From the NCBI RefSeq assembly GCF_036884255.1, contig NZ_CP145605.1, positions 5,332,001 to 5,396,000 of the forward strand: a stretch of 64,000 bases of DNA. The letters are read 5' to 3'. Source of the stretch: Paenibacillus tundrae (GTDB lineage Bacteria; Bacillota; Bacilli; Paenibacillales; Paenibacillaceae). A model generated the notes under the pieces. The model searched no databases. It was given only the letters and a program-made list of their open reading frames with translations, and was not told the DNA's origin. Below, piece after piece: positions 9,116 to 17,890 of this stretch. The translations under genes and the position numbers were made by a program. How positions within the stretch are numbered: position 1 is the stretch's first letter; each line of letters opens with the position of its first letter.

Positions 9116-10297
9116 GTGAAAACGGCCATATGGCTCTATTTATTTTTGTTTCTTGCTGTTTTTGATCTACATGCCCAGTATCCAATCCTGACGCCATTCG
9201 CTATTTCGCTTGGGGCAGCTCCAACTTTCATTGGATGGATGATGGGCATCTACTCCTTGACTCATTTACCTGGTAATCTCATTGCTGGTACGCAAATCGA
9301 CAAACACGGTAGCCGTCGCTACATTGTGTTTAGTCTGTTAGGTGCGGGCATCATCCTGCTCATTCAAGCCCAGATCCACACTCCCTGGCAGCTGCTCGCA
9401 CTTCGCTCCATCAGCGGGTTTGTGCTCGCCTTTCTATCTCCTGCCTGTCTAGCTCTGCTAGCTCAGTTGTCTCGTGATCCCGTTACTCAAGGCAAGTATA
9501 TGTCTGGTCATGGTGTAGTGCATACACTCGCATCTGTTGTATCTCCCGCAGCAGGAGCACTCATCGTAGGTAGCATGGGATTCTCGGCAACCTTTGCAAG
9601 CCTTGGTTATTTGCTCATTCTGACAGGTGTTATCGCCTTCTTCTCCATGCCCAAAGGGTTAATTGAGCCACAGCCTGAGAAGGTAACTGAGCCTGCCCAG
9701 CCAAGTCATTTACCTGAGAGCAAAAAGGTGTTCCTACCCGTATCCTGGCGTTATTTTGCGTTGCCACTTGTCATAGCTTGTGCCCAAGGTATCCTGTTCT
9801 TTGAACTGCCTCTTCGAGGAGGAGGCCATTCCTCCATCATGTCTACAGGACTTCTTTTTTCCATTATTAGCATAGGAGCCTTGTTTACATTGAGTATGTT
9901 ATTCCTTAACCGATATTCACCTAAACTACGTGTAACCGCAGGTGTATTATTGATGTCCCTTTGCTTCTTCGCCTTAGCAGCTATTCCTCAGTTGCCTTTA
10001 CCTACTGTCCTGTTTGTACTCGGGATGTCTAAGGGTATCACGTTTCCTGCAATGGCAACCCTGTTTATTAGATTAAGCGGTGGCAACAAGCTAGGTCGAA
10101 TTTTCTCTTTGCAATCCATCGCAACATCCATCGGATCATTCATTGGGCCGATCGCAGCTGGACAGATTCGCGTGGGAGTCTCTCCTTATTTTATCGGATT
10201 TATCTTATTAATGGTTGGTATTCTTCTGCTTCCCTATTTCACTTCCAGACGAGAAGCTTCATTGTCAGCGTCTGACACCAAGAGTGTTTTGGGTTAA
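9116..10297 (+). CDS. Major facilitator superfamily transporter
   Basis: The 393-residue protein has about twelve hydrophobic segments in two halves separated by a charged loop near residues 180-205 (EPQPEKVTEPAQ). The loop between segments 2 and 3 carries GTQIDKHGSRRY, a version of the MFS motif A. The start is GTG at 9116, preceded by AAGGAGGGG with 6 bases spacing. The substrate cannot be deduced; drug or sugar efflux are both possible. The gene stands alone, divergent from the membrane-protein pair on its left. Confidence 0.85.
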   Translation: MKTAIWLYLFLFLAVFDLHAQYPILTPFAISLGAAPTFIGWMMGIYSLTHLPGNLIAGTQIDKHGSRRYIVFSLLGAGIILLIQAQIHTPWQLLALRSISGFVLAFLSPACLALLAQLSRDPVTQGKYMSGHGVVHTLASVVSPAAGALIVGSMGFSATFASLGYLLILTGVIAFFSMPKGLIEPQPEKVTEPAQPSHLPESKKVFLPVSWRYFALPLVIACAQGILFFELPLRGGGHSSIMSTGLLFSIISIGALFTLSMLFLNRYSPKLRVTAGVLLMSLCFFALAAIPQLPLPTVLFVLGMSKGITFPAMATLFIRLSGGNKLGRIFSLQSIATSIGSFIGPIAAGQIRVGVSPYFIGFILLMVGILLLPYFTSRREASLSASDTKSVLG

Positions 10298-10462
10298 TAT
10301 CATAATAGACGTTCATTTAGCCTCAATCCCTGCAAGAGTTTGTTTTTTTGCTAGTCCTTTGCATCATTCCCCTATTTACAGCTACACTATATATGATCCG
10401 TCGATTTCCGCGACAACATTTCCCGGGGAATGTCGACACAAGCTCTCGAACAAGAGGTGAAT

Positions 10463-10813
10463 ATGATGCCTATTCATGTCATCGTGGAAGGTAAGAATGA
10501 TCGTAGCAAACTCAAACGACTGGTTGGGCCTGAGATCAACATTTTATGTACGTTTGGAACACTGAATTCCTTAAAGCTTGAGACGCTTAAAAAGCAGGTT
10601 GGTTATGATGAAGTCTATCTGTTTATGGATAATGACAGCTCTGGCAAGAAAATCAGAGGCGTTCTGCGGGATGCCTTTCCGGATGCGGAGCAAATGTACA
10701 CCAGACGTGGTTATGCGGGGGTAGAAGGAACACCGGATGAATACATCATTGCTCAGTTAGAAAAGGCAGGATTAGAGGCATATATTCAATATCCTGAACA
10801 GCCGTCATTTTAA
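10463..10813 (+). CDS. Toprim domain protein, RNase M5/primase-like
   Basis: A stand-alone Toprim domain of 116 residues. The conserved glutamate lies in IVEGKNDRSKL (Glu9) and the DxD pair in FMDNDSSGKK (Asp56, Asp58), which coordinate magnesium in primases, topoisomerases and RNase M5. The protein is shorter than RNase M5 (about 185 residues), so it is probably one of the small Toprim proteins of unknown role in Firmicutes. The frame opens at 10430, but the ATG at 10463 has AGAGGTG directly upstream and starts at the conserved MPIHVIVEG. A strong terminator follows. Confidence 0.75.
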   Translation: MMPIHVIVEGKNDRSKLKRLVGPEINILCTFGTLNSLKLETLKKQVGYDEVYLFMDNDSSGKKIRGVLRDAFPDAEQMYTRRGYAGVEGTPDEYIIAQLEKAGLEAYIQYPEQPSF

Positions 10814-10827
10814 ATATGCCCAATACA

Positions 10828-10872
10828 AAGAGGCACCTGCTCAGATCTGTGTTTGATCTGGGCGGTGCCTTT
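10828..10872 (+). terminator. Intrinsic terminator after Toprim gene
   Basis: A stem of GGCACC and CAGATC pairing with GATCTG and GGTGCC is followed by TTTGATTGTT. It sits between the Toprim gene and the convergent Sco gene and may serve both strands, since AAAG flanks the left arm. Confidence 0.75.
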
Positions 10873-10920
10873 GATTGTTATACATCACATGAGATCACTC
10901 CGTACCCACCATCTCATTGC

Positions 10921-11535
10921 TTACTCCTTAATTAGATTGCGAATGTCTTCTGCGATTACAGCTGGATCAACATTTTCTGGGATGTTTCCTGGACTGTAAA
11001 TCTTACGCAGTTGGTTGTTTCGATCCACCAAACCAATCAGGTTCATATGGGCAAAATCATCTTTAGTCTCACCCTCAATCAGAATCTGGAAGGATTCTCT
11101 GGCGAATTTCTTCGTTTCCTCCATATCCCCGCGGAGGAAGTACCAACCGTTATAATCAGCATGGAAACGATCGGCAAATTCCTTGATCTTCTCCTTCGTA
11201 TCCACCTCTGGATCAAACGAAATCGATACAAACGAAGCGTCATTGCCAAATGTATCGTCCTCTTTCAACAGATCCTGCACTTCAGAAAGCGTATATGTCG
11301 TTATCGGGCAAACATCTGGACAACTGGTGAAATAAAAGTAGAATAAACGGACTTTGCCTTGAGTATCCTCAAGCGATACGGTCTTCCCATCTACATTTTC
11401 CATAGAAAAGGATTGGATCTCTCGAATTTCGGGTAATTTCTCCTTGCCTGCAAACAGATTGCCCCACATCAGATATACAACCATAACGAGTGCTAATGCG
11501 AGTAATATCCATGTCCATATATACTTTTTGAACAT
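10921..11535 (-). CDS. Sco1/SenC family copper chaperone for cytochrome oxidase
   Basis: Membrane-anchored thioredoxin-fold protein that delivers copper to the CuA centre of cytochrome c oxidase or reduces its cysteines. From the ATG at 11535 (preceded by GAAAGGAAGAGG) it has 204 residues: a membrane anchor at about 5-25, then a Sco domain with the copper-binding CxxxC (SCPDVC, Cys72 and Cys76) and the distal histidine in DDFAHMNLIG. The DPEVDTKEKIKEFADRF segment is also typical. The frame extends to 11577 but without a better ribosome binding site. Oxidase genes are not in the window. Confidence 0.88.
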   Translation of the reverse strand: MFKKYIWTWILLALALVMVVYLMWGNLFAGKEKLPEIREIQSFSMENVDGKTVSLEDTQGKVRLFYFYFTSCPDVCPITTYTLSEVQDLLKEDDTFGNDASFVSISFDPEVDTKEKIKEFADRFHADYNGWYFLRGDMEETKKFARESFQILIEGETKDDFAHMNLIGLVDRNNQLRKIYSPGNIPENVDPAVIAEDIRNLIKE

Positions 11536-11956
11536 AATCCTCTTCCTTTCTCCCATGTCGTTACGATGAAGACGCATACATACGCAGAAACCAGACGGTT
11601 TAAGCTCTTGCTTGCTTCCCCATTAGTAATCACGTTGATAAATGACGGCCTATTCCTTAATTATGTATGTCGAGAAAATCCACCTATTGTAGAGCACTCT
11701 ACTATTGTACCTGTTCTTCAGCAACATGCCTACGAAACTTTTTGAACATGCTGCTCGAAATAGTTAAGCCGTTACCCTCTTTGTCCGATATAAAGTTTAT
11801 CACAGAAAATCCCAAATGAGTTGGGCGATGCTTGTACAAAAATCGAACAAAAAGCATATTGATTGACCCTTTGTTTTGCAGATGACCTGTTTTGCTTCTT
11901 GGCAGACGGATAATATACACTATAGATGGGTATCACCTAGATAGAGAATGATTAGA
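11536..11956. other. Intergenic stretch, no supported gene
   Basis: A minus-strand frame at 11702-11920 contains an internal ATG after AAAGGG that could encode about 50 residues (MLFVRFLYKHRPTHLG...). It has no recognised similarity and no terminator, so it is not called. Nothing else is supported here until the repeat at 11957. Confidence 0.4.
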
Positions 11957-12166
11957 GGTTGTTCAAAAAGTCCGCTTTTGATTACGAAGGATGCCTGTCG
12001 GCATCTCAGCATCGAATATGGGATTCAGCCGAAATAAGCGGGAGGCTTACGAAACTTGTTTCCTTCGGAAACATGTAGTTGCCCACGTAGGTTTGCCTAC
12101 GCTCCGCTACTCCATTTCTAGCTTCCTCCCATCTTCTCGGTACTGAAAACCGACCTTTTTGAACAC
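11957..12166. repeat. MITE-like element with inverted TGTTCAAAAAG ends
   Basis: The stretch is bounded by inverted copies of TGTTCAAAAAG(G)TC(C)GG, beginning at about 11960 and ending at about 12165. It contains internal palindromes (GTTTCCTTCGGAAAC near 12058) and no gene. The size of about 210 bases, terminal inverted repeats and lack of coding capacity fit a miniature inverted-repeat element or other dispersed chromosomal repeat. Copy number cannot be judged from this window. Confidence 0.55.
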
Positions 12167-12213
12167 GTATGATGAGTATGACGAGAACGATCTACACAAC
12201 AAAGGAGACGTTT

Positions 12214-13194
12214 ATGGATACTTCTACACATTTTGTCATGGGCATTGGTTTGGCTGGGCTAGCTTATGTTGATCCTGTCGTAGCCTCAAGCCCCATGCTT
12301 GCAGCTGCGGTAATGGTCGGTACGATCGCTGGCTCACAAGCCCCTGATATTGATACTGCGCTGCGTCTCAAAAGTAATTCCCTGTATATTCGAAATCATC
12401 GTGGGATGTCCCATTCCCTGCCCTTTCTCCTGTTATGGACATTGCTCATTACAGGTGTAATCGCATTGATCTTCCCTGGCGTCGCTATTGCACATGTTGC
12501 CATATGGACGGCTGTGGCGGTCTGTGTACACGTATTTACGGATCTGTTCAATACGTATGGCACCCAGGCGGCAAGACCATTTACGGATAAGTGGATCGCG
12601 TGGAATATCATTCATATTTTTGATCCGTTTCTGTTCAGTTCACATGTCGTAGCCATCTTGCTCTGGGCTTTTGATGTTGTAGCACCTGCTCCATTGTTCG
12701 TCACGCTGTATATCATCATTGGCTTGTATTATATTTGGCGGATTATTGCGCACGCACAGGCTGTCTCTAAGGTAAAACGAATGGATTACAGTACAGATGC
12801 GATTCGTTATGTCGTCATCCCCACCATATCCTGGAATCGTTGGCATGTGGTGAAGCGTTATGCCGATGATCGCTATGAGATTGGAAAATTAGATGGTTCT
12901 GACCTAACTTGGAATCTGCAAGCTTCCTCGTCTACTCATGCAGCGGTAGCTGCTTCTCGTCAATCACCTGAAGTGCAAGCATTCCTATACTTCACATCGT
13001 ATGCTGTAGCTGAGGTTGAGGAATTGCCTGCCGGATACAAAGTCCGCTGGGCAGATGTCCGTTATCGACACCGCAAACAATATCCATTTGTCGCTGTCGT
13101 TGTCATGGATCGGAATTTTGAAACCATCGACACGTATGTGGGCTGGTTAAGTGACGAAAAAATGGATAAAAAACTTTTGTCGGCACGCTCTTGA
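12214..13194 (+). CDS. YdjM-type membrane-bound metal-dependent hydrolase family protein
   Basis: A 326-residue protein of the YdjM/DUF457 family. It begins MDTSTHFVMGIGLAGLAY, contains SQAPDIDTALR and HRGMSHSLPFLL, the conserved His and Asp residues thought to bind metal, and has four to five membrane segments in the first 190 residues. The soluble C-terminal part of about 140 residues is less conserved. The ATG at 12214 is preceded by AAAGGAGA with good spacing, better than the upstream in-frame ATGs at 12169-12178, which adjoin the repeat. The function of the family is poorly known; the SOS-linked YdjM of E. coli is a relative. Confidence 0.8.
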   Translation: MDTSTHFVMGIGLAGLAYVDPVVASSPMLAAAVMVGTIAGSQAPDIDTALRLKSNSLYIRNHRGMSHSLPFLLLWTLLITGVIALIFPGVAIAHVAIWTAVAVCVHVFTDLFNTYGTQAARPFTDKWIAWNIIHIFDPFLFSSHVVAILLWAFDVVAPAPLFVTLYIIIGLYYIWRIIAHAQAVSKVKRMDYSTDAIRYVVIPTISWNRWHVVKRYADDRYEIGKLDGSDLTWNLQASSSTHAAVAASRQSPEVQAFLYFTSYAVAEVEELPAGYKVRWADVRYRHRKQYPFVAVVVMDRNFETIDTYVGWLSDEKMDKKLLSARS

Positions 13195-13244
13195 CGAAAG
13201 TGTGCCAAGAAGGGCACAATCAACATAGGAACTAAACCGCGCGC

Positions 13245-13276
13245 GAAAGCCCGGAGCATTCCGCTCCGGGCTTTCT
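13245..13276. terminator. Bidirectional intrinsic terminator
   Basis: The stem AAAGCCCGGAGC / GCTCCGGGCTTT with a 5-base loop lies between the convergent YdjM-type and spore-protein genes. The A-run on the left and T-run on the right let it work on both strands. Confidence 0.85.
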
Positions 13277-13302
13277 GGTTGTTGCTGTTTGGTTATGATG
13301 AA

Positions 13303-13524
13303 TTATTTGCCAGACCCAGCCAGAGACTGCTCAGCGATTTGTACCAGACGTTTGGTAATATATCCACCCAGAGATCCTGTCTCACGGGAAGTGTAGTTAC
13401 CATAGTAACCGTCTTGTGGAATAGTTACACCCAGTTCCTGTGCAGCTTCCATTTTCAATTGTTGCAATGCTGCAGTTGCTTGAGGTACCACCAAGTTGTT
13501 AGAAGAACGAGATCCTTGAGCCAT
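13303..13524 (-). CDS. Small acid-soluble spore protein, alpha/beta type (copy 1)
   Basis: DNA-binding protein that saturates spore DNA and protects it. The 73-residue product has the two conserved alpha/beta SASP blocks: NNLVVPQATAALQQLKMEAA with the GPR protease-site region, and GSLGGYITKRLVQIAEQ. AAGGAGATTTAAAAT lies before the ATG at 13524. A second, nearly identical copy is at 16802-17035. Expression is expected in the forespore under sigma-G, as for known ssp genes; no promoter was assigned by eye. Confidence 0.95.
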   Translation of the reverse strand: MAQGSRSSNNLVVPQATAALQQLKMEAAQELGVTIPQDGYYGNYTSRETGSLGGYITKRLVQIAEQSLAGSGK

Positions 13525-13642
13525 ATTTTAAATCTCCTTTCAATCTGTGTCTGTAATGTAATGCAAGCTTGCAAGATTATTATGTCTCGCACGCTTCAGG
13601 TTATACGGAGATTCATTAAATTTATGATGGAGGTTTTTTCCA

Positions 13643-13840
13643 ATGAGCAAAGGTCTATCCTTATGGTTTGCATTCTCTTCCATTGTTTTGTTAACGGTTA
13701 CAGCAATTTCGATGTCTTACTCTGGCTGGTTGGCTGCATTAGGATTTATTTTGTCCATGGGTAACATCGGTTGGGGCTTTGTCATCCGTGCCAAAAAGGA
13801 GCGTCGCGAACTCCACGCGTCAACAGGTTCAGCTTCTTAA
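13643..13840 (+). CDS. Small two-helix membrane protein, unknown function
   Basis: A 65-residue protein with two membrane segments (about 5-27 and 30-49) and a charged tail (RAKKERRELHAS). It is preceded by GATGGAGG with suitable spacing and followed by a strong terminator, so it is likely a real single-gene unit. It resembles short uncharacterised proteins of Bacillales (possibly DUF5325-like), which I cannot confirm. Confidence 0.65.
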   Translation: MSKGLSLWFAFSSIVLLTVTAISMSYSGWLAALGFILSMGNIGWGFVIRAKKERRELHASTGSAS

Positions 13841-13885
13841 TTCGTGTTATGGAAGCAACGCTTATACTCTATCCAAACAATAAAA

Positions 13886-13908
13886 GAGGAGCCTATGGCT
13901 CCTCTTTT
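13886..13908 (+). terminator. Intrinsic terminator
   Basis: The stem GAGGAGCC / GGCTCCTC with a 3-base loop is followed by TTTTT. It ends the small membrane protein gene; AAAA before the left arm may also stop trpS transcription from the other side. Confidence 0.85.
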
Positions 13909-13959
13909 TGCTCTATCTAAAACTCATTGCTCTATATAGCGGAACTCAAATATAACTTA

Positions 13960-14952
13960 CTACCGTGCACGTCTTGGTACAAAGCCCATACGTTCTTTAA
14001 CATCATTAAGTGTTTTGGAAGCCACTTCTTCTGCACGACGAGCGGAAGCATCGAGAATATCAGCCAATTCGCCTGATTCACGGATCTCATGATACCGTTG
14101 TTGCAACGGCTCAATGACGGAAACGACAGCCTCTGCCAATCCCTTTTTGAATGGACCATACATCTGGCCCTCATACTGATCAGCAACCTGTTGAAGAGTC
14201 ATGCCTGCACATTCCGCGTAGATACTCATGAGATTGCTCACTTCCGGTTTGTTAGCCGGATCGTACACGACTTCACGTCCTGAATCTGTTGTGGCACGAC
14301 TGATTTTCTTGCGAATTTCTGCCGGCGTGTCGAGCAACGCAATATAGCTGCCTGCATTCGGATTACTTTTACTCATTTTGGAGGAAGCATCATCCAATGA
14401 CATCACACGCGCACCCACTTGCGGAATGTACGGATCTGGAATTGTGAAATACTCCCCATAACGGTGATTGAAGCGACCCGCGAGATCACGCGTGAGCTCC
14501 AAATGCTGCTTCTGATCCTCACCTACGGGAACGAGATCAGCATTGTATAATAGAATGTCAGCCGCCATCAGAGATGGATATACAAACAGCCCTGCCCCAA
14601 CGGAATCCTTTCCTGAAGACTTGTCTTTGAACTGAGTCATACGCTCAAGCTCACCCATAGAAGTGAGTGTTGTCATTAACCATCCCAACTCAGCGTGCTG
14701 AGGCACATGGGACTGCAAAAATACGTTGGACTTGGTCGGATCGATGCCAGCTGCAATAAACAGGGCAGCTACCGCCTCGGATTGCTCACGAAGTGCAGCA
14801 GGTTCCTGAGCTACAGTGACGGCATGAAGATCCACCACCATGAAGTGACATTGATAATCATGCTGCAGCTTCACAAAATTTTTGATCGCACCAATGTAGT
14901 TACCAAGCGTAAGTTTACCACTCGGCTGAATTCCAGATAATACAGTTTTCAT
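13960..14952 (-). CDS. trpS: Tryptophanyl-tRNA synthetase
   Basis: Class I aminoacyl-tRNA synthetase that charges tRNA-Trp. The 330-residue protein has the HIGH-like motif in GIQPSGKLTLGNYIGA at 7-22 and KMSKS in SSKMSKSNPNAG, plus SLMAADILLYNADLVPVGEDQKQH, split here by the text only, in the tryptophan-binding region. The length matches bacterial TrpRS. A T-box leader of about 300 bases precedes it at 15020-15325, so the gene is expected to be induced when uncharged tRNA-Trp accumulates. Confidence 0.97.
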   Translation of the reverse strand: MKTVLSGIQPSGKLTLGNYIGAIKNFVKLQHDYQCHFMVVDLHAVTVAQEPAALREQSEAVAALFIAAGIDPTKSNVFLQSHVPQHAELGWLMTTLTSMGELERMTQFKDKSSGKDSVGAGLFVYPSLMAADILLYNADLVPVGEDQKQHLELTRDLAGRFNHRYGEYFTIPDPYIPQVGARVMSLDDASSKMSKSNPNAGSYIALLDTPAEIRKKISRATTDSGREVVYDPANKPEVSNLMSIYAECAGMTLQQVADQYEGQMYGPFKKGLAEAVVSVIEPLQQRYHEIRESGELADILDASARRAEEVASKTLNDVKERMGFVPRRAR

Positions 14953-15019
14953 AAAAAGTAACGCCTCCTCGAATTTAGCTTTGATCCAGTTAACTCTGGG
15001 TCAATCATGTATTCTCCGC

Positions 15020-15325
15020 GGACGCAAAAAGATCCCACGCCCGCAAGGGACGTGAGACCGTGGTGCCACCCTTATTCGTGTCCCTTGATAAGTAGATTCT
15101 CTGTACTTACGCACATCGATTCAACGACAAGAAACACCTTCATTGTTCCGTAACGTGGAATATACGTCAGAACCTACTGCGGGATAGAGCCAACATCAGC
15201 TACCCGGTTCAACTCCGCACTCAAGGGGCCATTCGGCAAAGAGTTCACACCGGTTCACATCACCCACCGGCTTTCTGAAGAGAGTGCCCTCCACTTACTT
15301 ATCCCTATCATCGCTTTAAGCGTTT
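15020..15325 (-). promoter_or_regulatory. Tryptophan T-box leader of trpS
   Basis: On the minus strand the T-box sequence AGGGTGGCACCACGG is present (15072-15058). It is followed by a terminator hairpin CACGTCCC / GGGCGTG with TTTTT (about 15056-15024) that overlaps the antiterminator pairing. The upstream Stem I region contains GAATGGCC, whose TGG (15231-15229) fits a tryptophan specifier codon in the right place before a complex stem. Uncharged tRNA-Trp should stabilise the antiterminator and allow transcription of trpS. Confidence 0.9.
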
Positions 15326-15611
15326 GTTTAAAAATCACTTCTTAAACAAGCATTTTCAAGTTATTCAACTCGTAAATAAAGCTATATCTGAATACCATCT
15401 TAATGCCATCCACACGGATTGTCAAAAATTAAGAATGAGCTTTTTTTACCCACCCCACTGAAATCTGTTATGATGGAATAGCTTAACCCTATTCCAAGCA
15501 TTCACGTGGATTGCTTAAGGGATTGCTGGCATGTACACAATGACACGCCTGCAGCGGAAGATTAAAAAAGCCGTTTGCAGTCAGATTTCAAGTGGGAAAA
15601 GGAGCATCGAT
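15326..15611. other. Intergenic region between trpS leader and epimerase gene
   Basis: Divergent promoter region. An in-frame extension of the epimerase from 15531 has no ribosome binding site. No other feature is supported. Confidence 0.4.
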
Positions 15612-16586
15612 ATGAAACAAGTGACCAAAGGCCAATGGAATGGTTACGACACGTATATCCTACATAGCCGTGAATTGGAGATTACCCTGCTACCGCGTCT
15701 TGGAAACAATATCATTTCTATTCGTGATCTCGTGCAGGGACGCGATGTCGTTCGCAGTCCAGAAGAAGATGATCTTGCATTTTATCTGCAGAAACCGTAT
15801 CACTTCGGTGTTCCGCTTCTCATTCCACCTGGTCGAATTCATCGTGGACAATTCGAATATGAGGGCGTCCATTACCAGTTCGATCAGAACACAGCCAACG
15901 ACAACCACATCCATGGTCTCCATCGCACACAATCCTGGTGTGTTAGTGACATTGAAGAGGATGAAGATGGTTGTGCCATCACTACGGAATTACTTACCGA
16001 GAACGAAGAGCACTGGATGGAGCAATTCCCCATTCCTCTTAAGCTAGAGATGACGTTTAGGCTGCAAAATGCTGTCCTGAGCCAACAGTTGCGCGTAACG
16101 AATTTGAGTTCAACTCCTGCTCCATTTGGAATGGGATATCATACATGGTTCCTCCTTGACGGCACACCTGCCGAATGGACACTTCAGCTGCCTGTTTCAG
16201 GTTTATATTCACAGAATGAAGAACAGTTGCCTACAGGTGAAATTGCTGAGCTAGGTGAATGGGCTGCCCTGAACGAAGGCATGAATATGCAAGGCCGAAA
16301 TTGGGATACACTTCTCAAGGCTGACGAGCATAAACCGGCTATTGCTCAACTACGACGTCAGGATGGCTACCTGCTGAATTATTCAGCAGATGAACGATAT
16401 TTCAAGCATTGGGTTCTCTATACAAAAGGCGAATCCGATCAATTCCTGTGCATTGAACCTTACACGTGGCTCTCCGATGCCCCGAATCTGTCTTTATCCG
16501 ACCAGCAAACGGGATTGATTCGATTGGAACCACAGCAACCAGTAGAGCTGGTTACGCGGATTGAAGTTGTTCCTCCAGTAGAGTAA
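15612..16586 (+). CDS. Aldose 1-epimerase family protein
   Basis: Galactose mutarotase-like enzyme expected to interconvert alpha and beta anomers of an aldose. The 324-residue protein starts MKQVTKGQWNGYDTYIL at 15612, preceded by AAAAGGAG; the longer frame from 15531 lacks a ribosome binding site. Family marks include PPGRIHRGQFEYEGVHY, HIHGLHRTQSW (a catalytic histidine) and FGMGYHTWFLL. The substrate cannot be named from sequence. It forms a single-gene unit with a terminator. Confidence 0.85.
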   Translation: MKQVTKGQWNGYDTYILHSRELEITLLPRLGNNIISIRDLVQGRDVVRSPEEDDLAFYLQKPYHFGVPLLIPPGRIHRGQFEYEGVHYQFDQNTANDNHIHGLHRTQSWCVSDIEEDEDGCAITTELLTENEEHWMEQFPIPLKLEMTFRLQNAVLSQQLRVTNLSSTPAPFGMGYHTWFLLDGTPAEWTLQLPVSGLYSQNEEQLPTGEIAELGEWAALNEGMNMQGRNWDTLLKADEHKPAIAQLRRQDGYLLNYSADERYFKHWVLYTKGESDQFLCIEPYTWLSDAPNLSLSDQQTGLIRLEPQQPVELVTRIEVVPPVE

Positions 16587-16666
16587 CGTTATAAAGAACA
16601 ACTCTATCATGCACCTCATGATGCTCACAGACGTACGTTCTTCATTTTACCTATACGCCAAAAAGC

Positions 16667-16693
16667 CGATCCTTATAGGATCGGCTCTTTGCT
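16667..16693 (+). terminator. Intrinsic terminator after epimerase gene
   Basis: The stem GCCGATCC / GGATCGGC is followed by TCTTTGC, with AAAAA on the left. Confidence 0.75.
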
Positions 16694-16801
16694 TATACCT
16701 TCCACATCATTAATCCCTAAAATTTCCCTTACGTCATATGATGTATATTTCTTCATTCTCTAACCATACTAACATCACCAACCCATAAGGAGGTGACACA
16801 C

Positions 16802-17035
16802 ATGTACGGAGGCCAAAACCAAGGTAATAGAAACAGCTCTAACAATCTGGTTGTTCCCCAAGCAACAGCAGCTTTGCAACAATTGAAAATTGAAGCGGCG
16901 CAAGAGCTGGGTGTAACCATTCCACAAGATGGATACTACGGTAACTACACTTCCCGTGAGACAGGATCTCTGGGAGGATACATTACTAAACGTCTGGTAC
17001 AAATCGCTGAGCAGCAATTATCGGGTCGTTCTTAA
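16802..17035 (+). CDS. Small acid-soluble spore protein, alpha/beta type (copy 2)
   Basis: A 77-residue alpha/beta SASP nearly identical to copy 1 over NNLVVPQATAALQQLK and GSLGGYITKRLVQIAEQ; the N-terminus (MYGGQNQGNRNSS) differs. The ATG at 16802 is preceded by AAGGAGGTGACACAC, which favours it over the GTG at 16793. It binds and protects spore DNA and is later degraded by the GPR protease. The two copies lie 3.3 kb apart in opposite orientation. Confidence 0.95.
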   Translation: MYGGQNQGNRNSSNNLVVPQATAALQQLKIEAAQELGVTIPQDGYYGNYTSRETGSLGGYITKRLVQIAEQQLSGRS

Positions 17036-17066
17036 GAACTCGAAAGCATGCTTACGTGGTAAAGCT

Positions 17067-17099
17067 AAAAGCGGCCTTCTTCGGAAGTGCCGCTTTTGG
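17067..17099 (+). terminator. Intrinsic terminator after SASP copy 2
   Basis: The stem AAAAGCGGC / GCCGCTTTT encloses a smaller CTTC-TTCG-GAAG hairpin. It separates the SASP gene from the convergent gene at 17112-17525. Confidence 0.8.
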
Positions 17100-17111
17100 T
17101 TATGCTGGCGC

Positions 17112-17525
17112 TTAGGAAGTTGATTCCATTCCTGAATCCTTGTATGTATTTGTCCTAGGATAACGAATCATTAAGTTAGCCATATTGTAATTGGATTCCA
17201 TCGTTGCATCTACCAATATCATGCCTTGTCTTACTGTAAAGTCATATGAAATTTCTCCATGCGTCCAATTCTTCTTGAATTTCAACGTCTCTAATGCCAT
17301 AACCCGGAAAGAAGACCGCTGAGCTTCATTTAATCCCTCATTCTCCACTTCTAATTGTCCATTCCGCCCAGATATCGGATTATGTCGAATTCCGAATTTC
17401 CCAATTACGTTATTGCGTATTTGCACAAAAACAACACCTGAATCCAACCCTGCCAACTCATTATCAAGCTCTTTGAACACCAGATCTAACTGTCGTGCTA
17501 ATGAAAGCTGGTCAATTTTTACCAT
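17112..17525 (-). CDS. Conserved protein of unknown function
   Basis: A 137-residue soluble protein without membrane segments. The central part (VFVQIRNNVIGKFGIRHNPI and KNWTHGEISYDF) reads like a conserved globular domain, and similar Firmicutes proteins come to mind, but I cannot name a family. The start at 17525 follows a GGAGGAGC sequence. It is flanked by terminators, so it is probably transcribed alone. Confidence 0.65.
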   Translation of the reverse strand: MVKIDQLSLARQLDLVFKELDNELAGLDSGVVFVQIRNNVIGKFGIRHNPISGRNGQLEVENEGLNEAQRSSFRVMALETLKFKKNWTHGEISYDFTVRQGMILVDATMESNYNMANLMIRYPRTNTYKDSGMESTS

Positions 17526-17728
17526 ACTGCTCCTCCTTTATGCACTTCATCCCTTCATAACAAGGACTTACGACTCATTATATGACAATATATATGGTCA
17601 TTCAACAATAACAAACAAACTTGGGTATTTATTACTATGGTTTGCACAATTAATTGCCATTTGCGCGATTAAAACTGAGTTTTTTCTCTGTATTGCGACA
17701 AAATAATCGCATCTGTTGTAGTCAACAA

Positions 17729-17775
17729 AAAAGACTGCCACCCAAATAACGTGCATCGGGCTGGCAGTCTTGTAT
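17729..17775 (-). terminator. Intrinsic terminator after oligoendopeptidase gene
   Basis: The stem AAGACTGCCA / TGGCAGTCTT has a loop of about 25 bases and, on the minus strand, ends in TTTTTTG. It lies about 115 bases beyond the oligoendopeptidase stop. Confidence 0.65.
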
Positions 17776-17890
17776 GATATACAAATGACATTTGTAACTC
17801 GGTGAAAATTAAAACGTCACCTAAAGTAGGTGTAGAGACATTGCTTGATTAAAGCCTACTTTTGGGACAACCTCTATATATGCTATATGC

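Noticed and set aside
11702..11920. 72-codon minus-strand ORF upstream of the sco gene
   Set aside because: No clear family or terminator; only an internal ATG has a moderate ribosome binding site.
15531..15611. Longer N-terminus of the aldose epimerase
   Set aside because: The first 27 codons lack a ribosome binding site while AAAAGGAG lies before the ATG at 15612.
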